A stretch of DNA of 64,000 nucleotides. Origin: Myxococcus stipitatus (GTDB lineage: Bacteria; Myxococcota; Myxococcia; Myxococcales; Myxococcaceae). The notes beneath the pieces were generated by a model, which saw nothing but the letters and a program-made list of their open reading frames with translations, was not told the DNA's origin and did no database searches. Of the stretch, positions 1 through 7,859 are shown piece by piece. Each line of letters starts with the position of its first letter. The stretch's first letter is position 1. A program made the translations under genes and the position numbers. The DNA lies in assembly GCF_021412625.1 (NCBI RefSeq), contig NZ_JAKCFI010000009.1, positions 124,001 through 188,000 on the forward strand, read 5' to 3'.

Positions 1-135
1 GAGCTGCGAGCCCTGTCCCCCGAGCAGGGCGCGCGCGGGGTGATTGCCCGCGAGCCCTCGCGTGTCGCCACCGTGCCGCTTCCGCACGGTGGCGAGGACG
101 TGGACACGCCCCAGGACCTGCGCCGGCTCCGATGA
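1..135 (+). CDS. C-terminal end of a MobA-like nucleotidyltransferase (cut by window edge)
   Basis: Only the last 44 codons are present, in frame from base 1 to the TGA at 133-135. The end reads GEDVDTPQDLRRLR, the characteristic 'D(V/I)DTPxDLxxL' tail of MobA/MocA-like NTP transferases, the family that makes molybdenum-cofactor dinucleotides and related nucleotide-linked molecules. The motif is seen in the sequence; assigning the family rests on this tail alone, so the exact substrate (CTP or GTP, molybdopterin or other) cannot be told. The codons show the same high-GC third-position bias as the following genes. About 117 bases separate it from the next gene, so it is probably not co-translated with it. 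Confidence 0.7.
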   Translation, partial: ELRALSPEQGARGVIAREPSRVATVPLPHGGEDVDTPQDLRRLR

Positions 136-252
136 CGCGCGACGCCCGGGCGTGACGCGGGCCGACTTCGCGGGCACCTATCAGCCCGGAGGCATCCGCC
201 TTATGCTCCACCCAGGCGCGCGACGAAGCGCGACGAAGGGGGACGACGTTCC

Positions 253-660
253 ATGGAACACGACCGGCCCATCCTCACCCACAAGGAGAAGGGAACCCTG
301 CTCAAGGTGTTCCTGGGCATCCTCGCCTTCAAGTGGGTGTCGGCGGAGCTCTTCGTCATCGGGGCCGTGGGCGTCCTCGCCCTCATCATCGCGATAGGCG
401 TCATCGCCTCGCTCGCGACGTGGCTCTTGAAGTACAGCCTCATCGCGCTGGGCATCTACGTCGTGTTCGTGCTGACGCTGCGCTGGCTCCATGGCGACAA
501 GAAGTCGCGCCCGCCGGAAGAAGGCCTCGCGGACCTCGACGCGCTCGAGGCCGCGACGAAGGGCCGGAGCCAGGAGCAGCTCGAGCTCGACGCCCAGCTC
601 ACGCTGGCGCGCTTCAAGGCGGAGCACGCGGAAGAGCTCGCGCGGTCGAAGAAGCCGTGA
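253..660 (+). CDS. small integral membrane protein of unknown function
   Basis: A 135-residue protein that I do not recognise. Residues about 14-75 are strongly hydrophobic and hold two, possibly three, membrane segments (around FLGILAFKWVSAELFVIGAV and YSLIALGIYVVFVLTL). The remaining C-terminal half is charged and probably helical (rich in Glu, Ala, Leu and Lys), and would face the cytoplasm. The ATG at 253 is preceded by AAGGGGGA at a suitable distance. Its stop overlaps the GTG start of the following YqgE-like gene by four bases (GTGA), so the two are very likely translationally coupled and may act together at the membrane. Confidence 0.7.
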   Translation: MEHDRPILTHKEKGTLLKVFLGILAFKWVSAELFVIGAVGVLALIIAIGVIASLATWLLKYSLIALGIYVVFVLTLRWLHGDKKSRPPEEGLADLDALEAATKGRSQEQLELDAQLTLARFKAEHAEELARSKKP

Positions 661-1244
661 GCGGTCCGGACGGGAGGTCGTTCGCCCGTCGGCATCCCGT
701 GGCCCCGTGGCTGGTCCTCGGGGTGTCGGTGCTGGTCCTCTTCCCCCGGCTCATCACGTCCCTGAAGGACCACGAACACGTCCCCGCAGACCTCCGGCCC
801 GGCGTCCTGCTCATCGCCCGTCCGGGGCGTGTCAGCGGCGCCTTCGACGAAACCGTGGTGCTGCTGCTGGAGACGGGCCGGGAGCGCACCTGGGGCGTCG
901 TGCTCAACCGCGTGCGCCCCACGCCCGACGCGAGCCCGCCCCCCGACGTGGACCGCTGGGGTGGCCCCGTGCAGCCGGAGAACCACGTCACCATCACCCT
1001 CGAGGAGCCCCCGCCGGAGGGCGCCATCCCGTTGCTGGCGGGCCTGTCATGGCACCTGGGACGGCGCGAGGCCCGGACGCCCCTGGGCCGCGCCCTCACG
1101 TTCGAGGGCCTGTCCGTCTGGGGCCCCGGTCAGCTCGAATCGGAGGTTGCCCGGGGCGCCTGGTGGGTGACGCCGGCGAAGGCCGCGGATGTCTTCACCG
1201 CGCCCGGCTCGCTGTGGGTGGAGCGCGCCCTCCAGTACCTGTGA
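657..1244 (+). CDS. yqgE: YqgE/AlgH family (DUF179) protein with an added N-terminal membrane segment
   Basis: A 195-residue protein. After residue 40 it follows the DUF179 pattern: LRPGVLLIARP, then a Phe-Asp-Glu-Thr-Val segment, then WGVVLNR and a conserved WGGPVQP loop. The molecular role of the family is unresolved; in Pseudomonas AlgH was linked to alginate regulation. Ordinary members begin directly at the 'GxLLIAxP' strand, whereas this one starts with about 40 extra residues that include a hydrophobic helix (PWLVLGVSVLVLFPRLI), so it is likely anchored in the membrane. The GTG start at 657 overlaps the stop of the upstream membrane protein, which supports a two-gene unit. Several otherwise conserved DUF179 positions look loose, so it may be a divergent paralogue of the housekeeping copy. 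Confidence 0.75.
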   Translation: MSGPDGRSFARRHPVAPWLVLGVSVLVLFPRLITSLKDHEHVPADLRPGVLLIARPGRVSGAFDETVVLLLETGRERTWGVVLNRVRPTPDASPPPDVDRWGGPVQPENHVTITLEEPPPEGAIPLLAGLSWHLGRREARTPLGRALTFEGLSVWGPGQLESEVARGAWWVTPAKAADVFTAPGSLWVERALQYL

Positions 1245-1375
1245 CACCGACGCCCACCCAGCCCGTCCACCCGCTCGCGGGAGCCCGCCTGCCCACCGCG
1301 CGAGGAGACGGGCCGGAGTCGCGAGCGTCCGCTGGCTGACACCCGTGGGATGGCGCGACGTGGATTCGCGTTGGA

Positions 1376-1393
1376 AGCCACCGCGCGGTGGCT
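1376..1393. promoter_or_regulatory. 18-bp perfect palindrome upstream of the secreted protein gene
   Basis: AGCCACCGC-GCGGTGGCT is a perfect inverted repeat without spacer, ending 41 bases before the ATG at 1435. Its place between the YqgE-like gene and a separate secreted-protein gene suits an operator for a dimeric regulator. It has no T-run, so it does not look like a terminator. Only the symmetry and position are seen; the regulator is unknown. Confidence 0.4.
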
Positions 1394-1434
1394 ACTACCC
1401 GGAAACCACCACGCCTGCTCCTGGACGAATCACC

Positions 1435-2694
1435 ATGCGCCCACGTCTTGCCCGCACCCCGACCCACCTCCTCCTGGCCTTCCTGATGACACCGCTGCTG
1501 TTGACCTCCGTGGCCCACGCCCAGGCCGCCGCGACGCCGTTGGAGGACAACCAGCGCATCACCGAGGGCTACATCGCCATCGCCTACGAGCTGGGCGCGG
1601 TGCTGGACCCCGCGCTGACGCCGGGAGGCAGCAGCGCGGTACGCCCCACCTGGTTCACCTTCGCGCCCCACGCGTCGCGCACCGGCGGCGAGGGCATGCT
1701 CGCGGCGGCCATCGCCAAACGCATCATCGCCGCCGCGCGGCTCCAGCCCTCGCTCACGGTGCCCCAGGCGCTCCAGCGCGCGGGGCTCGGGCTCGAGCTG
1801 CGCGCGTCCCCCGAGCAGCTGGGCCTGGAGCTGGTGCTGCAGGGCCTGCCGCCGGACGCCGCCGCGTCGCTCGGCGCGCTCATCACCTCGATGAACGGCG
1901 CGGCGCTGCTGGACGTGCGCACGCTGACGGCCACCGTCGCGCGCCTCGCGGCGCTCTACTGGAGCGCCCCGGGCTTCTGGCCGCTCGACAAGGCACAGAG
2001 CGTGGTGCTCACGCTGGAGCGCGCGCTCCACGAGGGCAACCTCGCCATCTTCAACGACATCGGCGGCTCCGGCCGCATCTACCTCGACTGGCGCCGCGCC
2101 GCCGGCGAGGTGACTCCCGAGCGGGTGCTGGCGGAGTTCACGCTGGTGGACGCCGTGCCCTCGGAGGCCGCGCTGGCGTATGCCTACGCCCTGGACCACG
2201 CCCACGACACGCCGCGCCCCTATCTGTTCGAGCAGGTGTTCCCGGGCATGCACTACAAGAGCCTGCTCGTGGCCGCCTTCGCGCTCTACGAGAAGGCCCG
2301 CCTGGCGCCGACGCCCGCCGAACGGGACGCGTGGGTGGCCATGGCCAACAACTACATCGCCTGGCGCGAGCAGCACGACATGGCCCAGCCCGTCTTCTCG
2401 CCCGCGGCGCCGCGGCCGGACGAGGTCTCCCGCGTCGAGCTGCTGCGGCTGCTCACCCCGCTGCTGCGCACCGAGTTCGGCACGGTGGTCTGGAACTACG
2501 CCGACTTCGCGTACAGCCAGCCGGACCGCGACGGCAGCGTCCTCACCTCTCCACCCACCGAGTACAACTGGGCCGTCTTCATGGACCGGTGGACGGGCAT
2601 CCTCTACGCCTTCGACCAGGCGTACCTCCAGCCCACCGGCCTGTGGGTCATGCCGGGCCCCATCGTCGACCCCACGGCGCTCGCCTCGCCCTGA
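1435..2694 (+). CDS. secreted protein of unknown function
   Basis: 419 residues beginning with a clear Sec signal peptide: positively charged MRPRLARTPTH, a hydrophobic core (LLLAFLMTPLLLTSVA) and an AHA/Q cleavage site near residue 27. The mature part is rich in Ala, Leu, Tyr and Trp with no motif I know. Helical stretches alternate with conserved-looking aromatic segments (WPLDKAQSVVLTLERALHEG, VWNYADFAYSQPDRDGS). The ATG at 1435 is chosen because it starts the signal peptide; the open frame continues upstream without a ribosome-binding site. A perfect palindrome lies 41 bases upstream. The next gene starts about 150 bases downstream and appears separate. Function cannot be assigned. Confidence 0.75.
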   Translation: MRPRLARTPTHLLLAFLMTPLLLTSVAHAQAAATPLEDNQRITEGYIAIAYELGAVLDPALTPGGSSAVRPTWFTFAPHASRTGGEGMLAAAIAKRIIAAARLQPSLTVPQALQRAGLGLELRASPEQLGLELVLQGLPPDAAASLGALITSMNGAALLDVRTLTATVARLAALYWSAPGFWPLDKAQSVVLTLERALHEGNLAIFNDIGGSGRIYLDWRRAAGEVTPERVLAEFTLVDAVPSEAALAYAYALDHAHDTPRPYLFEQVFPGMHYKSLLVAAFALYEKARLAPTPAERDAWVAMANNYIAWREQHDMAQPVFSPAAPRPDEVSRVELLRLLTPLLRTEFGTVVWNYADFAYSQPDRDGSVLTSPPTEYNWAVFMDRWTGILYAFDQAYLQPTGLWVMPGPIVDPTALASP

Positions 2695-2842
2695 GGTACG
2701 GGCCCGCGCTCGCCTCGAAAGGAGGGCCTGGGGCGCCGGTCGGAGAATGACCCGACGACCGGACGAAGGGCCGCGTCACGAGTCCCCGGGCGACGGGGGC
2801 GACTTGACGCATTTGGAGCGCCAGGGGACGGTTCAGGTCTAC

Positions 2843-4387
2843 ATGAGCCCCTCGCAGTCCACCGCGTCCGGCCCCTCGACGGAGGCGGCAGTCGACCTGC
2901 CAGCCCTCCCGCCACTGCCTCCGGCCGAGGACGAGCGCTCCGCCCAGGCCCGCCTGAAGGTGCTGCGCGAGATGATGGGCGAGGCGTTCCTGACGCTGGA
3001 CGCCCGAGGCCGCGTCCAGGAGCTGAACGGCCACGCCGCCGCGCTCCTGGGGCTCGCCGCCGAGCAGCTCCAGGGACAGGAGCCCTGGGTGGCGGCGCCA
3101 GAGCTCGCGGGCACCCGGCTTCACGAGCGGCTGATGGAGGCGCTCGCCACGCGCCAGGGCGCGCGCTTCCTGGCGGAGCTGCCCTCGCGCACCTGGCTGG
3201 ACGTGACGGTGCGCGCGGTCGGCGACGAGACGTGGGTCCTGGCGGCGGACGTCACCCGACGGCGGCACGCGGAGAGCGAGGTGGCGCGAACCGAGGAGCG
3301 CTTCCGCCAGCTCGGCGAGCGCTTCCAGGTGGCGCTCGACTCCGCGCAGATGGCGGTCTGGGAGACGAACCTCGCCACCGGACAGGTGTTCCGCTCGGCC
3401 GGGCATGACCGGCTCTACGGCTACCCCCGCCCGCTCGATGAATGGACCCACGAGCGGTTCATCGAATCGCTCCATCCCGACGACCGCCCGCAGGTCCAGG
3501 ACCAGCTCGCCGCCGTCTTCGCCAGCGACGTGGACGCCTATACCTCCACCTTCCGGACCCACTGGCCGGACGGCACCTGGCACTGGCTCACCAGCCGCGC
3601 GCGCGTCCTGCGCGACGCGACGGGCAAGGTCGTGGTGGTGCGCGGCGCCATCCTGGACATCACCGCGTTGAAGGAGACGGAGGCGGCGCTCCAGGAGGCC
3701 GTGCGCACGCGCGACGACTTCCTCTCGCTGGCCAGCCACGAGCTGCGCACGCCCCTGACGTCGCTGCGCCTGCAGGCCCAGCTGCTGCGGAAGCTGGGGG
3801 AGACGTCGCCGGACGAGCGGCTGGGGGCCCCCAAGGTCGGCGCGAAGCTGGAGGCCACCGAGCGACAGCTCCGGCGGTTGAGCGCGCTGGTGGACAACCT
3901 GCTCGACGTCAGCCGCATCCGCACCGGCAAGCTCGACTTCCACTTCAACGAGGGCGACCTGTCCGCCGTGGTGGCGGACCTCGTCGCGCGCTTCGGCGAC
4001 GAGGCACGACACACGGGGGTGGTGCTGCGCGCGCATGTCGACGCCGCCATCCAGGCCCGCTTCGACCGGCTGAGGATGGAGCAGGTGGTGAGCAACCTGC
4101 TCTCCAACGCCCTGCGCTACGGCGCGGGCAACCCCGTCCACCTGTCCCTCACGCGCCAGGGCGGCTCGGTCCGGCTCGTCGTGCGCGACGGAGGGCCCGG
4201 AATCCCCGCCAAGGACAGGGAGCGCGTCTTCGAGCGCTTCACCCAGGGCGCCAACGCCCAGCGCCGGGGCGGCATGGGCCTGGGGCTCTACATCGTCCGA
4301 CAGATCGTCGAGGCGCACGCGGGCCACATCCACGTCGAGGACTCGCCCGGCGGAGGCGCGACGTTCGTGGTGGAGCTGCCGCTGTAG
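2843..4387 (+). CDS. two-PAS sensor histidine kinase
   Basis: 514 residues without membrane segments, so probably a cytoplasmic sensor. A first PAS-like domain (about residues 30-110) is followed by a PAS/PAC domain (about 165-285; WHWLTSRARVLRDATG is a typical PAC strand). The HisKA dimerisation helix carries the phospho-accepting His299 (ASHELRTPLTSL). The HATPase domain shows the N box (NLLSNALRYG), G1 (RDGGPGIP) and G2 (GGMGLGLYIV). There is no receiver domain, and no response regulator gene adjoins it, so it is an orphan kinase, a common arrangement in myxobacteria. ATG 2843 is preceded by AGGGGACGG; an in-frame ATG at 2747 behind a weaker site would add 32 residues without an obvious domain. 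Confidence 0.9.
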   Translation: MSPSQSTASGPSTEAAVDLPALPPLPPAEDERSAQARLKVLREMMGEAFLTLDARGRVQELNGHAAALLGLAAEQLQGQEPWVAAPELAGTRLHERLMEALATRQGARFLAELPSRTWLDVTVRAVGDETWVLAADVTRRRHAESEVARTEERFRQLGERFQVALDSAQMAVWETNLATGQVFRSAGHDRLYGYPRPLDEWTHERFIESLHPDDRPQVQDQLAAVFASDVDAYTSTFRTHWPDGTWHWLTSRARVLRDATGKVVVVRGAILDITALKETEAALQEAVRTRDDFLSLASHELRTPLTSLRLQAQLLRKLGETSPDERLGAPKVGAKLEATERQLRRLSALVDNLLDVSRIRTGKLDFHFNEGDLSAVVADLVARFGDEARHTGVVLRAHVDAAIQARFDRLRMEQVVSNLLSNALRYGAGNPVHLSLTRQGGSVRLVVRDGGPGIPAKDRERVFERFTQGANAQRRGGMGLGLYIVRQIVEAHAGHIHVEDSPGGGATFVVELPL

Positions 4388-4397
4388 CCGCGCGCGC

Positions 4398-7145
4398 TCA
4401 GCCCGTGCCGCCCTCGTCGCGGACGAAGGCGAACCCCTCCGCCACCTCGAGGCGATAGCCCGGGTCCTCGAACACCAGCCTCGCGCCCGTGCCCTCCAGC
4501 ATCTCCCGCAGGTGGCGCACGTGGACGCGCAGCGAGTTGTCGTGCAGCCGCGGGTCGTAGTCCGCCTCCCACATGGCGCGCACGCACGCCTCCTTCGACA
4601 ACGTCCTGCCCGGCTGGCGGGCCAGCGCGTACAGGAGGCGACGCGGCAGCACGCGCTTCGCCAGGGAGAGGGTGCGTCCGCCCACGCGCAGCGCGTGGTG
4701 GCGCGCGTCGAGCACCACCGTGTCCCGCGCGGCGGGGGCCTCGGCGGCCAGTCGGGAGCCCGTGGACGTCACCACCCGCAGGGAGGCCAGCGAGCGCGCC
4801 AGCTCCGGCACCAGCTCCGGGTCCGCCTCGCCCTCGGCGGCGGCGCGCGCGGCGGCCTCCAGTTCGCTCCGGGACTCGGCGCCGCGGTCGGCGAGGCGGT
4901 GCAGCAGCGCGCGGGCCAGGTGCGCCAGGGCGCGCTCCATCGCGAAGTCCGCGCCCACCGCGAGCGGCGCCAGCGACGTCAGCAGCCCCGCGGCGAGGAC
5001 GCTGTCGCCCGCCGCCGCGGCGCACAGCGCGGACAGGGCCCGCTGCCGGGCCGCCACGCCCGGCCGGGACTCGCGCGGCTCCACCGTCCAGGGGCGCTGC
5101 AGCTGTCGCGTCACGTCCGAGGCGCGCGCGGCGTCCGCGCCCCGGGCCAGCCCCTCCGCGCCCCGGGCGCGCGCCGCGGCCGCCGCCTCGTCCAGGAGCG
5201 CGAGCCCCTCCGCGCGCCGCCCCAGCTCCAGCAGCATGCGCCCGGCGCAGACGCGCGAGAGGTGGTGCACGAAGAGATAGCCCCCCTGCTCCGCGCGGGC
5301 CGCCGTCTGACGCAGCCCCGCGAGCGCGGCGCGGCGCTCGCCCCGCTCCCCTCGCACCAGGGCGGCGATGCAGTCCAGCTCCAGCGCCAGCCGGGGCGCG
5401 CCCAGCTGCGCCAGTCGCTCGCGCACGCCCGTCAGCGCGGTCTCCGCCTCCTCGAAGCGGCCCAGGCGGCTGAGGATGCCCGCCGACATCGCCGCCACCA
5501 GCGGGCCCCGCGAGTCGAGCGGCTCACCCTCCAGCAGCGACAGGCACTGGCTCAGCGGCGCCTCCAGCTCGTCGTCGCGGCCGTCGATCCAACACATCAG
5601 CGCCCGCGCATAGGCGCACCACCCCAGGACGCGCGGGTCGTCCGAGGCGGAGCACGCCGCCTCGAGCATCTGGAGCGACTCGTCCAGCCGGCCCTGGAAG
5701 AAGCGCAGCGCGGCCCAGGCGAGCAGCTGCTGGAGGAAGACCTCCGGGTCGCGCGGCAGGGGCATGGCCCCCAGCGTGCGCTCGCAGGCGTCCAGCTCCA
5801 TCGAGAAGAGCGCCACCCGCACCAGCACGGTGCCCACCTGCTCGCGCAAGGCCAGGCCCTCCGCGTCGGCGGCATCCCCCAGCGAGGCGGACAGCGACGA
5901 GAGCTCCGCGTACGCGCGGCGCAGGTCCAACAGCCGCACCAGGGCGCGAGCGCGGGCCAGGCCCACGTGCGGCGTGCGCAGGGGCTCGGGCACCGAGCCG
6001 AGCAGCGAGAGCAGCTCCCCGGCCGCGCCCTGACGGACCAGCACCTCCGCCTGCTCGATGATGAAGGCCACGCGCCGCGCGTGCCGCCCCAGCGCCCACA
6101 GGTGTCGGCACACCGCCCGCACCCGCACCACCTCCGGCAGCCGCTCGCGAGAGAGGATGTCGAGCAGCGCCTCGTGCGCGGCGCGGGCCTCGTCCTCGCC
6201 GAGCAGCGACTGGAACGCCTCGCGCACCAGGTCGTGGACGCCCTGCCGTCCCTGCGCGTCCGTCTCCACCAGCAGCCGCGACGAAAGGCTCGACAGCGCC
6301 GCGTCCGCCGAGCCCGCGGGGAGCACGGCCCTCAGCGACGCGAGCGGCAACGGCACCTCGCTCAGCGCCAGCACGGCCGCCAGCCGCCGCTCGTCCGGAG
6401 GCAGCGCGGCGAGGGCCGCGCGCACCGGCTCCTCCACGTCCGCGTCGTTGGCGTGCGCGCGACGCAGGAGGAAGGGCACGCCGCGCGAGCGCTCCCACGC
6501 GGCGGCGAAGCCCTCGCGCGCGCCGTAGAGCAGGTCGAGCTGCCGCCACAGCGTCCTCGCCGCCGCCTCCGGCAGGCCGTCCAGCCGCAGCTCGATGCGG
6601 TCCGGGCTCGTCGCGTGCCGGGGCACGGATTCGCGCGAGGTGCACAGCAGCGCGCCGTGGCGCAGCCGCCCCCCGAGCCCCTCCACCAGCGCGGCGCGCT
6701 CCTCGGGCCGCAGCACGTGCAGGTCGTCCAGGACGCACAGCGCGCGCCGCGACTCCAGCTCGCGCGCCAGGTCCTCCAGGCGCGAGGCGTCCGAGAGCGC
6801 TTGCGCCACCGGCGCCTCCCTCAGCTGCCGGCGCGCGTCGTCCACCACCGTGTCCAGCGAGTCTCCCGGGACGATGCGCCGGTGGATGATCGGCCCCCGG
6901 AAGCGCGCGGCCACCGCCGCCACCAGCGCGGACTTGCCCACCCCCGGCAGCCCGTACACGACGCCCGCGCGGACCCGCCGCAGCAACGCCCCCAACCGCT
7001 GGACCTCCTGCTTGCGCCCCACGAACACCGCGGGAGGCCCCAGACCTCGCGGGGCTGACGGCCTCGCGGAGGGCTTCGCCGGACGCGCGGCGGAGGACGA
7101 CGTGGCGCGCCTGCGGCCGCGGTGACGGGAGGTTCCGATGCGCAT
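4398..7145 (-). CDS. NB-ARC-type ATPase regulator with C-terminal winged helix (AfsR-like, inverted order)
   Basis: 915 residues. After a basic Ser/Ala-rich leader the NTPase domain begins at VFVGRKQE (about residue 40), with Walker A GLPGVGKSAL (65-74) and Walker B ALCVLDDL (135-142). The long centre is Ala/Leu/Glu-rich helical repeat of the TPR kind. The last ~95 residues form an OmpR-type winged helix (LRVGGRTLSLAKR..LLYALARQPGRTLSKEAC..VHVRHLREML). In AfsR/SARP regulators the winged helix is normally N-terminal; here the order is reversed. It is presumably a transcription factor switched by ATP and a signal sensed through the repeats. It converges on the upstream kinase gene with only 10 bases between stops. 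An ATG 28 codons further upstream (7229) is possible but adds Cys-rich, unlikely sequence. Confidence 0.85.
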   Translation of the reverse strand: MRIGTSRHRGRRRATSSSAARPAKPSARPSAPRGLGPPAVFVGRKQEVQRLGALLRRVRAGVVYGLPGVGKSALVAAVAARFRGPIIHRRIVPGDSLDTVVDDARRQLREAPVAQALSDASRLEDLARELESRRALCVLDDLHVLRPEERAALVEGLGGRLRHGALLCTSRESVPRHATSPDRIELRLDGLPEAAARTLWRQLDLLYGAREGFAAAWERSRGVPFLLRRAHANDADVEEPVRAALAALPPDERRLAAVLALSEVPLPLASLRAVLPAGSADAALSSLSSRLLVETDAQGRQGVHDLVREAFQSLLGEDEARAAHEALLDILSRERLPEVVRVRAVCRHLWALGRHARRVAFIIEQAEVLVRQGAAGELLSLLGSVPEPLRTPHVGLARARALVRLLDLRRAYAELSSLSASLGDAADAEGLALREQVGTVLVRVALFSMELDACERTLGAMPLPRDPEVFLQQLLAWAALRFFQGRLDESLQMLEAACSASDDPRVLGWCAYARALMCWIDGRDDELEAPLSQCLSLLEGEPLDSRGPLVAAMSAGILSRLGRFEEAETALTGVRERLAQLGAPRLALELDCIAALVRGERGERRAALAGLRQTAARAEQGGYLFVHHLSRVCAGRMLLELGRRAEGLALLDEAAAAARARGAEGLARGADAARASDVTRQLQRPWTVEPRESRPGVAARQRALSALCAAAAGDSVLAAGLLTSLAPLAVGADFAMERALAHLARALLHRLADRGAESRSELEAAARAAAEGEADPELVPELARSLASLRVVTSTGSRLAAEAPAARDTVVLDARHHALRVGGRTLSLAKRVLPRRLLYALARQPGRTLSKEACVRAMWEADYDPRLHDNSLRVHVRHLREMLEGTGARLVFEDPGYRLEVAEGFAFVRDEGGTG

Positions 7146-7449
7146 GTCGGGAGGGCTCAGACGACACAGCCTGACACACCCACGGGCCGTATCACCAAGT
7201 CCACCGGTGAACGGGTGGGGGCACCCCACCCCACGTGCGGGCCGTCTCAGGTAGGGAGCGCCGCGCCCGGGTGTGTCGCGATGACACTCCGGTTCTTCAC
7301 AACGTGTCGCCCTCCGAGAAGGAATTGGCGCCTGGAATGAAACCGCGAAAAGAGAAATCGCGCATCATTCCCAGACTTCCCGATGGCCAGGGTGCATGCA
7401 TCGCGTCTGGTCAGCGCGCCGTCGGGATTTCCGTCCGGAGGGCGCTCCG
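7146..7449. other. divergent intergenic region
   Basis: About 300 bases lie between the ATPase-regulator start (reading left) and a small hypothetical gene (reading right). No coding signal fits: the short open frames here lack the third-position GC bias. It contains the inverted repeat at 7213-7231 and an unusually A-rich stretch at 7318-7372, which is a reasonable place for promoters. No tRNA or other structured RNA was recognised. Confidence 0.5.
7213..7231. promoter_or_regulatory. inverted repeat between divergent genes
   Basis: GGGTGGGG-GCA-CCCCACCC has perfect 8-base arms around a 3-base spacer, about 70 bases upstream of the start of the ATPase/winged-helix regulator. It could be an autoregulatory operator or a short G-rich hairpin. 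The symmetry is seen; the role is inferred from position only. Confidence 0.35.
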
Positions 7450-7815
7450 ATGTGGATCGAGACCATCATCATGCCCCGGGAAGAGCCAGGGCCCCGACCG
7501 ACGTCCCCCTCCCGTGACCGGCGCGCCGTCCTCAAGGCCGCGGGCGAGGAGAGTCAGGCGTTGAGGGGCCTGGTGCTCGGGTTCCTGGACGCCCACCACC
7601 TGCTGGACGCGGTGCGGTGGATCAGCGAGCCCGGTTATTTCCCGCTCGTCACGCTGCACTGCACCGAGCGCGCCCTGGAGAAGCTGCGAGAAGCCGCTGA
7701 GTTCGTCGTCGGTTGCGCGGCCCCCGTCGACGCCTACTCCCCGCTCGTCCCCACGGAGTCCGACCTGTCGGAGCCCGCGCCCATCGCGCTCCCGATGATG
7801 GCGCGCCACTACTGA
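7450..7815 (+). CDS. hypothetical protein
   Basis: 121 residues, not recognised. Codon use is typical of the genome. The ATG at 7450 has GGAGG about ten bases upstream, which decides it over an ATG 18 codons earlier. The middle part (residues about 25-90) looks like one compact alpha/beta unit (LRGLVLGFLDAHHLLDAVRW, FPLVTLHCTERALEKLREAA), with no signal peptide or membrane segment. It converges on the repeat-protein gene at 7860, leaving 44 bases. Nothing links it to a pathway. Confidence 0.6.
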   Translation: MWIETIIMPREEPGPRPTSPSRDRRAVLKAAGEESQALRGLVLGFLDAHHLLDAVRWISEPGYFPLVTLHCTERALEKLREAAEFVVGCAAPVDAYSPLVPTESDLSEPAPIALPMMARHY

Positions 7816-7859
7816 AGCGGCGCCCGGGCGACCCGTACCCACCCAGGCCCACCCGGAGC

